Origin: Hippophae tibetana
Taxonomy: Eukaryota; Streptophyta; Magnoliopsida; Rosales; Elaeagnaceae
Assembly (NCBI GenBank): GCA_037013495.1
Contig: CM072808.1
Location: forward strand, 10,765,319 to 10,829,318
Reading direction: 5' to 3'
DNA length: 64,000 nt
The notes below the pieces were generated by a model. The model made no database searches. It worked only from the letters and a program-made list of their open reading frames with translations, and was not told where the DNA came from. This document shows, in pieces, positions 23,143 to 32,656 of this stretch (positions are counted from its first letter, which is position 1; the number at the start of each line of letters is the position of its first letter). The position numbers were made by a program, and so were the translations under genes.

Positions 23143-23405
23143 TTTCTGCGTGCACTCTTGGTTAATACCGATTATGTTATTTTATCTTTAAAAAAACATA
23201 AAAAAAAATAAAAAAAAAACAAAAAAAAAACTTTAGTTTATTATTTTCTTTTAAAAAAACAATAATAATAAAATAAAATAACTTAGGGTTTAACTAGTTT
23301 TGTTTAATATTTTGTATTAAATACCATGTAAATTTTCTCTAAATTTTTGTCTGGTTATTCTATTATTTTTTTACATGAGTTTTAAATTTACGTTTCTAAT
23401 AATCT

Positions 23406-24760
23406 ATGCGAGATAGAAGATCCTTAGGAAACCCCCTTACACCATATGTAAATAATATTCATAAATTTAAACAAGTGTCAACAAGACTGGATTCCAACCA
23501 TCAACCTGTTTTTGAGCCAAACATAGAACAAAGCCTTAATCCTTTATTGGAACCGAAAGAAATGGAAGAAAACCAACATGTTAAGGAAACCATCAGGAAG
23601 GAGTTTGTAAGACCGGTGATTGGCACGGAAACTGCCACTATCCAGTTGGGTGAGGCTGCTCGGAATTATGAACTAAAAAATATTCATTTTTCTTTGCTTC
23701 CTTCCTTTTATGGGCTGCCTAATGAAGACTCTCTTTCCTTCATTAGAGACTTCTATGCTACGGTCCAAACCTTCCCTTTCGGTATTCTAAACGAGGATCA
23801 ACTTCGAATGAGATATTTCCCCTCCACCTTAAAGGATAAGGCCAAAGCTTGGTTAATGTCCTTCCCCCAAGTTCTTTGATGACATGGGAGAAAATTTATA
23901 ATAAATTCATGGGAAAATTCTATTCCCACCAAAAAAACATCAGAGTTGAGAGGAAAGATTGCTACTTTCTCTCAGATGGAAAGAGAACCATTCCATGAGG
24001 CTTGGGATAGGTTCAAAATATTTCTCAATCAATGTCCCCATCACAGCTTTCCCCTGCAGTTGCAGAACCAATTCTTTTACAATGGACTTACACAACAATA
24101 TCGGTTCATTGTCGACAACACTGCAGGAGGAGCAATGGGAGAAAAGACTGCATCAGAGACATACAACCTCTTTGAGATGTTGGGTGCTAATTCCTAACTG
24201 AAAAGCTCACGAGTGAGAAAAGATAGAGTTCATAAAATCGATTCCAGCAATGAAGTTCAACAATAACTTGTTCAATTGACCAAGCAAGTTTCCCTTCTCA
24301 CTACACAAACCAACACCAATAATGAACAGTATGGTTTGTATAGCAACATGGGGCATGGTACTGAAGCCTATCCATATCAAGGAGAAACAACAGTTGGACC
24401 TGAACAGGTTAATGTATTGGGAGTATATCAACAGAGACCAAGGTTCGACCCCAATTCAAATACCTACAATCCTAGGTGGAGAAATCATCTGAACTTCTCC
24501 TAGAGGCAAAACAACCCTCCTTTCGCTCAAAGCTCAAATCAGTCAGGCCAGCAATTCCATCTATCTATTCCAAGAAGCATTCCCAATAAATCAACCCTGG
24601 AGGACAACTTGAATTCTTTTATTCAAGTTTGTAGAGATAACCAATCTAAAACCAATCAACGGTTGGACTCTGTGGAAGCTTCTATCAAAAAGGTGGAAGT
24701 TCAAATAGAACAGTTAGTTGAACATTTGCAAAAACAAAGCAAAGACTAATTTGATGGTAA
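23406..24760 (+). pseudogene. gag of element A1, broken
   Basis: The open frame 23406-23879 carries the gag N-terminus and core start (IQLGEAARNYELKNIHFSLL, FYGLPNEDSLSFIRDFYA, LKDKAKAWL). Frameshifts near 23870 and 23945 lead to 23946-24197 (FHEAWDRFKIFLNQCPHHSF, FFYNGLTQQYRFIVDN), then a stop at 24198 and a C-terminal part at 24276-24503 and beyond. The zinc-knuckle site reads YGLYSNMGHGTEAY: all three Cys are Tyr. A coiled-coil-like end (VEASIKKVEVQIEQLVEHLQK) closes the protein. The N-terminus is unusually readable for this window. Gag is followed by a pol scar, not by protease. Confidence 0.85.
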
Positions 24761-25085
24761 AATGGGGTAAAATAAATTCAATGAAGAGGAGACATTGAGT
24801 TTGTCATTCTGCAATCTCTAAGCAACGTCTTACTAGAAGACGATAAATTTTAGTCCTACATAGGAGGTCACCCATTATTATATTTTACTTAGTTTAAGTT
24901 TTATTTTGTGTGTAATAAAATTCAAATGAAATAAATTCGTTTGTTTCAAAACAATTGTGTCCATTCTTTAAATTTAGCATTAAAAAAAAATTAGGTTCCC
25001 TGCACCTTTTTGCTTTAAGCCTAAACATTTTGTCAAGTGAGAAATTGTTCTTAGATATCTACTAAATGTTGATACATAATAGGAG
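24761..25085 (+). other. pol C-terminal scar and 3' region of A1
   Basis: After gag, about 15-20 codons resemble the very end of pol (NEEETLSLS against the LEEPNNIAE region of A2 at 61640), then the post-pol motif at 24823-24875: hairpin CGTCTT-ACTAG-AAGACG, then 'aggaggtcaccc'. So protease, RT, RNase H and nearly all of integrase are absent. The rest (24880-25085) is unassigned and is cut by element A3. No LTR follows. Confidence 0.65.
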
Positions 25086-26500
25086 GATGATCAATTTCAA
25101 CTACAAATAACCATGGGAGATGCTGAAGATAGGTGGAAAATGATGAAAGACTATACAATGCCAATCATGGGCAATGTAAATTCCGGCATACAATTACAAG
25201 AGGCAACAAGGAATTATGAAGACCCTTTGCATTTCATTCGAGAATTCTATGCTATTGTCCAAACCTTTCCACTACATGCAATCAATGAAGATCAACTTAG
25301 GATGAGGTGTTTTCCTTACACCCTCAAGGATAAAGTTGGGTCATGCTTCATTACTCTACAATCGGGTTCTCTAAAAACTTGGGAGGCAGTATATGAAATG
25401 TTTATGGGTAGGTTCTATTCCCATCAAAAGATTGTTGATCTAAGGACGAGGATAGCAACATTTTCTCAAATGTATGAAGAGCCCTTTCATGAAGCTTGGG
25501 AACGATTCAAACTCCTTTTCATTCAATGTCATAATCATAGCTTTCCATTGCAACTACAAAACCAATTCTTTTATGATTGATTGACACTTCAGAGTCAATA
25601 CATCGTTGATAATGCTATTGGAGATGCTGTGGGTGAAAAAAACTGTAGAGGAAGCCTATAATCTTTATGAGTTTTTGGGTTCTAATTCCCAACAAAGAAG
25701 TGCTAGAAGGAAAGCAAGAGTGAATGAAGTTGGCTCCGATAATGAGATAACCTTGCAACTTGCTGAATTGACTAAACAAGTGCAACTTCTCACTACCCAC
25801 CAAATTCCAAATCAAGAGGTGTGTGAAGTGTGTTTTTCAATTGGGCATGGTACTCATAATTGTTCAAATACTTGTGATTCTAGTGTCAATGCCATGGAGG
25901 AAGTCAAATCCTTTGAAAGTATCATCCAAACACCTATAATCACCCTAACCATCATTGGAAGCAAAAAAATTACCCAGCCTACACCCAATGTCCAACACTA
26001 AGGTCGAATAACAACCACCTTTACCCACCAAGCCAATCTTTTAAGCCAACCTTAGAGGATAGCTTGAATGCTTTTATTCAAGTTAGTCATGAAAACCAAT
26101 TGATGAATAATCAAAGGTTGAACGCCATGGAGGCTTCAGTTAAAAGGATTGAATCTAAAGTTGGGCAATTGGCTGAACAAATGCAAAAGAAAGAACTAGG
26201 AAAGTTGCTTAGTCAACCAAAACAAGCAAAGGATGTAAGAACCCTTCGAAGTTTTACGGTAGTCAATACCAGTTTACCTGAAATCTCTAACGATCTACCT
26301 TGTAGTTCAGGTAACAAAGAAGGTGATATTCTAGTCTCGCAAAAAGGAGAAACAAGTGTTAAACTTAACAAGCCTTCTGAAAAACTCATTGGGGGGTCAT
26401 CTGACATCCCCAAAATTCAAAAGACAACAAAACCACACCAGCTACAAGTACCTTTTCCACACCAGTTAAAAGAATCCAAACAAGATAAGTAATTCTATGA
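25086..26500 (+). pseudogene. gag of element A3, broken
   Basis: The frame 25113-25580 aligns with A1 gag but lacks about 17 residues between ATRNYE and DPLHFIREFYA; it then reads DQLRMRCFPYTLKDK, FMGRFYSHQKIVDLRTRIAT and FHEAWERFKLLFIQC. After a stop and frameshift, 25606-26001 carries an intact CX2CX3GHX4C zinc knuckle (CEVCFSIGHGTHNC). 26064-26492 holds the coiled coil (VKRIESKVGQLAEQMQ) and a Ser/Lys-rich tail. No LTR, primer site or leader precedes it. Confidence 0.85.
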
Positions 26501-27456
26501 TCTTTTTAATATTCTCTCTAAAGTAAATATCAATTTACAATTATTAGAAGTGATCATGAATGTGCCCTCATATGCTAAGTTTTTCAAAAAATTGAACACT
26601 AAGAAAAGGAGGTATGAACTGAATGAACGAGTAGTAGTATCAGAAATTTCTAGCGCTGTACTTCAGCACAAACTACCCCTAAGTTGAAAGACCTTGGAAT
26701 TTTTATTATAAACATAACTATAGAGGATAGGAAGGTTGCTAAAGCAATGCTTGATTTAGGTGCTAGTATAAATTTGATGCCCTACTCTATAATCTTACTG
26801 CTCAATCTAGGAGATTTTAAATCCACAACTATGTCCCTTCAACTTGTAAATACATGACTTAAGTATCCAAAGGGAATAGTTGAGGGTGTGTTGGTACAAT
26901 TAGACAAACTAATAATACATGTTGACTTGTGGTTCTGGATATGCAAGAAAATCCAGCATTGGACAGAGAGCACACAATATTGCTTGGTAGACCATTTATG
27001 GCAACTACTAAAACTATTATTGATGTCCAAGATGGAAATTTGACAATGACAATCTTAGGAGAGACTGTTCATTTTAAAGTTTTTGATTCTTCACCTTTTC
27101 CTTCTATTTCTACCATTGATGAAATATTCGATGTTGAATCTTTGGATAATCTTGTCCAAAACACCTTTTTCCAAACTAGAATAGAAGACAAGCTTGAAAC
27201 TGTTCTTACACTTGAAGAGGTCGAAGAAGATTTAGATGAGGAAATTAAGGGGTACCTTGAACAACTAGACAATGATAAAGTAATGAAAAAATCTAGTACA
27301 CTATTAAATTTACCTAGTTCTTCATCTAGTAAAGAGGCCAATCCATCTGAACTTGAACTCAAAGACTTACCTGAGCACTTAAAATATGTGTTTTTAGGAG
27401 AAGGAGAAACTTATCCAGTGATAATTTCTTCAACATTGACCAAAACCCAAGAATAG
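26501..27456 (+). pseudogene. Protease and linker of element A3
   Basis: Reads VAKAMLDLGASINLMPYSI at about 26735-26790: the aspartic protease active site with Asp kept. A stop follows in the next stretch, then an open frame 26929-27456 holds HTILLGRPFMATTKTII (the protease C-terminal flap region) and an acidic linker (LEEVEEDLDEEIKGYLEQL) ending ELELKDLPEHLKYVFLGEGE, the usual approach to RT. The same region exists in A4, split there by solo LTR D3. Confidence 0.85.
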
Positions 27457-28445
27457 GAACTTATCAAAGTGCTTAAATAGTTTAAGAAATCTATAGGTTG
27501 GAGTATCGGGGATATAAGAGGCATTAGTCCTACAATGTGTATGCACAAGATCAACTTGGATGATAGTGCTAAACCTGTACGAGAGGCCTAAAAAAGACTA
27601 AACCTAAATATGCAAGAGGTAGTTAAGAAATAAATTCTTAAATTGTTAGAAGAAGGAATTATCTATCCTATTGTGGATAGTAAGTGGGTTTGTGCAGTGC
27701 ATGTGGTACCAAAGAAATCTGGGATAACAGTTGTTAAAAATGACAAAAGTGAATTAGTGCCCACTAGAATAATCACTGGATGGAGAATGTGTATAGATTT
27801 TAGGAAACTAAATTTATATACTAAAAAGGATCACTTTCCTCATCCATTCATTGATCAAATGTTGGAAAGATTAGCTGGACACGAATTTTACTGTTTTTTA
27901 GATGGATTGTTTGGATATTATCAAGTACCCATAGTACCAGAAGATCAAGAAAAGACCACATTTACATGTCCTTTTGGAACATTTGCTTTTCGAAGAATGC
28001 CATTTGGGTTATGCAATGCCCCTACCACTTTCCAGAGATGCATGATATCTATTTTCTCGGACATGGTGGAAAAATTCATTGAGATTTTCATGGACAATTT
28101 CTCTGTCTTTGGGAACTCATTTGATGATTGCTTACATAAATTGACTTTGGTTTTAGAAAGTTGCATTGAATGCAATCTCACCTATAGTTGGGAGAAAAGT
28201 CATTTTATGGTTCAACAAGGGATAGTTTTAGGACATATAATTTCAAACAAGGGTATTGAAGTTGATAAGGCAAAATTTGAATTGATATCCAAACTACCTC
28301 CCCTCTACATCTGTGAAAGGGATAAGATGCTTCTTAGGACATGTAGGATTTTACAGACAATTTATTAAAGATTTCTCTAAAATAAGTCGTCCCTTATGTA
28401 ACTTGCTATCAAAAGATTTTTATTTTAATTTCAACAATGACTGCC
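27457..28445 (+). pseudogene. Reverse transcriptase of element A3
   Basis: After stops at 27457, 27478, 27589 and 27632, an open frame 27643-28368 (241 aa) covers most of RT: GIIYPIVDSKWVC, VPKKSGI, ITGWRMCIDFRKLN, CFLDGLFGYYQV (catalytic Asp), TFTCPFGTFAFRRMPFGLCN, then EIFMDNFSVFG, where the second Asp of the catalytic pair is Asn. The thumb reads VLGHIISNKGIEVDKAKFEL. A frameshift near 28310 precedes FYFNFNND, where the sequence jumps to RNase H. Confidence 0.9.
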
Positions 28446-28664
28446 CAAATGAATTATACCACCACTGAAAAGGAATTCTTGGCTATAGTGTTTTCTTTAG
28501 ACAAATTTTGGTTTTATTTAGTAGAATCTAAAGTGATTGTGCATTCTGATCATGCTGCTTTAAGATACCTATTAAGTAAACCAAATGCCAAGCCAAGATT
28601 AATCAGGTGAGTCTTACTCTTACAAGAATTTGACTTAGAAATCAATGAATTATACCACTATTGA
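28446..28664 (+). pseudogene. RNase H fragment of element A3
   Basis: Reads [37 protein letters not shown], then KPRLIR, a stop, and [11 protein letters not shown]. The connection domain and first RNase H strands are missing (about 60-70 residues). After LEIN the sequence does not go on to DKK but re-enters 'tgaattataccactattgaa' (28645-28664), a second copy of the MNYTTTE coding stretch, and is then cut by minus LTR A'. Integrase is absent. Confidence 0.85.
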
Positions 28665-30117
28665 ATGGGGTATTAAAAAATGAATTAAGATTTTTTATGT
28701 GAAAATATCCTAAGGTCGAGATCATTCTTATTTTTAATAATAAACTAATTAATATCCTTAGGTGGGGGCTACAAATTGATTAGTTATTAAAATATGCTTC
28801 TTTTTAAGAAATTAATAAACTGTTTAATTTGTCACATTAGGTGGCGCCTAATAATTTAAGCTCTCATCAAGGTGTCTAAGTAAGGTTTATTATTTAAGTA
28901 TCTGAAAACTAACTTTTAGATTTTAAAAATATTATAAATGATATGACGTCAATATATCTTTCAATAATAATTCTTATAAAAATCTTTGAAATAGAATTTT
29001 CTAAATCAGATCCAAAATATTTAATCTAACATATAAGAATTTATTCTAAGTTAAATCCAGATAATTAAATCATAAGTCTAACTCTCTTATTTATTACGAA
29101 AAATACTTTGTCAATATATTTTTCTTTTACAAACTTTGTTTTAAATATCGATGAAGAAATAAAAATTCATTCATTTTACAAAAAATATTTAGTCTACTTT
29201 ATTATTTTACAAGTGTAACAACATTACTAACATCCCATTTTATTTATAGTTAGACATGCAATATTTTAATAAATGACCAATAAATTAAACATAGCATCTA
29301 AAATAACACATAAAGATAATAAAAAAAATCTAATATACCTCAATAGAATCTCAGTATCATTTCTATTCTATAAAATCTCCAAACAAAATTGCCAAATTGT
29401 TTAGTGAATTAAAACTAAAATTATTGCATCAAACTAAATTTGTTTAACTCTCAATTGAGAGAAGAACTAAAAACAACTTAAAGAAAAGCTGAAAAAAGTG
29501 TAGAGAGAAGCTAAGAATAATTAGAAAGAATGAGGGATAACATATATATTTTACAATAGAAATAAGATCCTATTTATAGGTGGATTAAAAAAGAGAAACA
29601 TGGATCATAAAGGCTCGCACCGTGGCATACAAAAGTTTCATGCCGCAACATACATAAGCTATACATAATTTTATAGTTCGATCCATTTCATTCGCTCCTT
29701 AGTATACAAAATTTCCATGCTACATCCTACATCAATTTTTGGGATGTGTGATCTCAATCCTTTTGTCTTGGTCCATGGCATATAAAAGTTTCACGTCGTG
29801 GCCCACTTAACTTTGAAACTCTTGGAACCTTTGTTTCTTGTATATCCTTTTTTAAACATTGAAACATATGTAATGATTTACATATGTAATCTTTTTAATA
29901 TTCAAAGTTGTAATGGAGTGCTTTCAAATATGTTCTTCTAGTATTTGACCAATTTAATTCTTTTGAAGCTAGAATACCAAAAAAACAACAAAGCTTACTC
30001 GTGATTATGAAATGATATATTCATTTAAAATGATAGTAAAACTAAGCAAGTAAAAAACTATTTAATAATTTAACATGCATAAAATCATTATATATTGAGT
30101 GCTTTTGGCACTCATCA
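28665..30117 (-). mobile_element. LTR family A' of element G, 3'-truncated
   Basis: On the minus strand it starts exactly at 30117 with TGATGAGTGCC, after a polypurine tract. The inner part aligns with the 58450-58700 region of LTR A ('aggtgggg', 'tcaaggtgtc', 'aataattcttataaaaatctttgaaatag'). The last 300-400 bases of the LTR are missing where it meets the A3 RNase H fragment. It has repeated 'tacatatgtaa' motifs, which mark the A' subfamily. Confidence 0.8.
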
Positions 30118-30817
30118 CAATCCCCAATCAGCTTTTCACTAGTCTCTTGTTAAGAATGGTGAAAAATTAAAAGCAAAAACTAAAAATAAAATTAAACTCC
30201 TTAGATTGACAAGGTTGCATTTAGCACATTAAACAAGCATTTATACCCATAGGTTTCTCTAGCGAACAAGTTTAATCTCATAAGGGTTTTTGGATATGAT
30301 ACACACAAATATCAAAATTAAAAGCAAAATACAAAAAAAAAAAGATAAACAACACACAAAGAAATAAAATTTAAAACAAAATAAAACGAACAATAAAACT
30401 TCTCATACCTTTTAATATTTTATATGATTAGAATTAAAATCCATGGCATAAATTATTTTAATATTCTAAACATTCATGGTTTATTATATTAATTAGATGA
30501 AAATCACTTTCATATTCAAATAAAAAATGTATTAATATTAAATTTACCTAATCTCATTATAAGGAATCCGAATACACTTCGATTCTAACATCCCAATGAA
30601 TACTCTCTATAATTCCGTTCCTATTTGTTCAAACACTCATTCAAAGGTATATGCGAATAGAGTTGATGTATAGAAATGAATTAATAGTTTTCATATTTTT
30701 AAAGAATAAAGGCTCAAAGTAGTGCATAATATTGATATCATTAAAGGAATAAAATGAAATAATTTTATAAAGAAATCACATATTATTTTTATACATTAAT
30801 GAAATTTATCAAATAAA
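30118..30817 (-). other. Polypurine tract and 3' non-coding region of element G
   Basis: 30118-30128 reads gattggggattg-like purines on the minus strand, directly before the LTR. Further in, it aligns with 62985-63600 of A2: 'aggttgcatttag', 'gacaagtttaa', 'ataagggtttt', the 'cgaatac.cttcgattc' segment. The fact that the two elements, on opposite strands, agree over 600 bases supports a conserved 3' region. Confidence 0.7.
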
Positions 30818-31140
30818 AATCACAACAACGTTTGGAACATTCACATAGAATGCCCAAACAATGGATTCCGTAGCAGCCTTTAGTTCTTTTACAATCATTT
30901 TGCATCCAAGGCTCGTTATGACATCCATTATCTCCTAGGTCCATAATTAAAATCCATCCCCCTCTCAGGGTATAAATCCTTTATTCACTTTTGCCACTTT
31001 TTAAAAGCATACTTTGGCCTCAAAACTAGAGAATTTAGACCTACATATTCTTCCAAAGTGGAGACCTCCTTTCCTTTCCTACTTCTTTTTGGTTCCATAT
31101 TCAAATCTTAAATAATATCTAAAACATAGAGGTTCACAAT
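30818..31140 (-). pseudogene. Env-like protein remnant of element G
   Basis: Minus strand from 31109: MEPKRSRKGKEVSTLEEYV, then FKKWQK and LYPERGMDF, then in a shifted frame KELKAATESIVWAFYVNVPN. Basic N-terminus, 'PERG' and 'IV..FY.N' are the landmarks of the env-like proteins (called 'putative plant transposon protein' in databases) encoded downstream of pol in Athila-type elements. Several stops. A T/C-rich leader precedes it, 31141-31460. Confidence 0.55.
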
Positions 31141-31740
31141 AAATCCAAATAACAATACAACTTACTTTCTGTTGTTGTGGATTGAAGAACAATGAAGAAC
31201 ACACCTTTTGAAGATGAAGATTTCTTGATATTGTTTGAAATTTTTGAAATTTCTTTGTGGAATGATCAAGGAATTGTTAGGAAAGTGATTTTTGTGAAGG
31301 ATTTTGAAAAGTTATTGAGGATAGATGGCATTTTGATGGTATTTACTATATTTGGTGGGAGAGAAAGTTAGGTTTTGTGTATAGAGTGTGAGAAAATGAT
31401 AGAGAAATGAAAGAATTCACCTGGGGAAGGGTATTTCAGCCTAGAAAATCAATGCGGTTTTGGAAAAGTAATATTCATACCACAACACAAATGTTTTAAT
31501 TTTTGAAGTTTTTGAAACAAAGAACTTCATGATGAGGTGCAATTTAAAGCATGTCGCGGTATGCATCAAACTACTTTTCTTACTTATTTTAATGTTTACT
31601 CTCCCATTCTATTTTTTTTTTACTAAAACTAAACACACATATAACCACATAAAATAAAATAATTAGACAAAGTATATAAAATAAAATGAAAAATAAAATT
31701 AATTAAATCAAGAAATAAAATAATGGGTTACATGTCATCT
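31141..31740 (-). other. Region between pol scar and env-like remnant, element G
   Basis: Non-coding. The minus strand reads a pyrimidine-rich leader ('tttctctcccacc', 'cttcatcttcaaaag') and a possible splice donor in 'cagaaagtaagttg' at about 31155-31170, just before the env-like start. The far end (31735-31810) holds the post-pol motif copy ('caacgtctcactaaaaatg'). Splicing is inference. Confidence 0.4.
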
Positions 31741-32656
31741 AGGTCTAATTCTTTTCATTTTTAGTGAGACGTTGCTTAAGAGATTTTCATTTTTTTGTAA
31801 ACCCAATATCTCCTCGTTATGGAATTTTTTTTATTTTTTTTTGGACCTTTATAGCTATTCCTTGCATTGCTTTTGCAAGTGCTTATTTAACTTCCTTATT
31901 TGCAAGTGCTCAAGTTGTCCCCCAAATTTGATTTTTTGGGTGGAGTTTTAGGCTTTCGTCGGTTGAATTGATGTTCTAGTGGGTTTGAGCTTTGGGTAAA
32001 TGAGGGGTTATTATACCTCTAAGAGAAATTAAGAAGATTCTTCCATCAAGGATTGTAAGTACTACCATTAGGGTTATACCTTCGTCTTGGGTATCCCCCC
32101 AATACATTGACATGGTATGTTCCAAAATTAGCTTCTTCTTGATAGGGACAGGTTTTAGCACCATTTCCTAGACAACTGCACACACCACATTGTTCTTTAT
32201 TTATGGTGGCATGTGTTGTAAGAAACATAACTTGCATTGTTAGTTAAGCAAGCAGCATTTGAATTTCAATATTGGAGTCTATTTCATGGACTCTTTCATC
32301 ACTCGAGATATCTTTTGTTAGGAATTAGCACTCAACATGTCAGAGATATTGTAAGTCAATAATTCCTTTTTTCTCCCATTGCTCCTCTAATAGCATTATC
32401 AATGATGAACTAACATTATTGTGTCAATCCATCATAGAAAAATTGGTTCTATAGCTATAGAGGATAATTGTAATAGGGGTGCTGAGTGCAAAAGATTTTG
32501 AACCTATGCTATGCTTCATGGAAAGGTTCTCTCTCCATCTTAGAGAAAGTTGCAATCTTAGGTCTCAACTTTTATTTTTTTTATAAGAATATAAGTTTCC
32601 TTGGGGAAATGACATTAGCCATGCATTGTCCCTATCTTTTACAGTGTAGGGTAAAC
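31741..32656 (-). pseudogene. gag of element G, C-terminal part, with pol scar
   Basis: The minus strand reads gag C-terminal pieces: CGVCSCLGNGAKTCPYQ (zinc knuckle with the His changed to Asn), NVLGGYPRRRYNPNGSTYNP, and a coiled-coil end HLQKQCKE. From there it passes within about 20 codons to FHNEEILG and the post-pol motif, as in A1, so pol is missing at the same junction. The gag reading is split from its N-terminal part (34816-35350) by solo LTR D2. Confidence 0.7.

Larger units (their letters stand above)
22234..23405 (+). other. Leader of element A1
   Basis: 1.17 kb between primer site and gag, strongly A/T-rich, no coding. It holds an imperfect tandem repeat (22399-22670), an AAT microsatellite (about 22583-22609), a run of TTAACTTA repeats (22910-23010) and twin hairpins (23046-23142). 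Confidence 0.7.
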
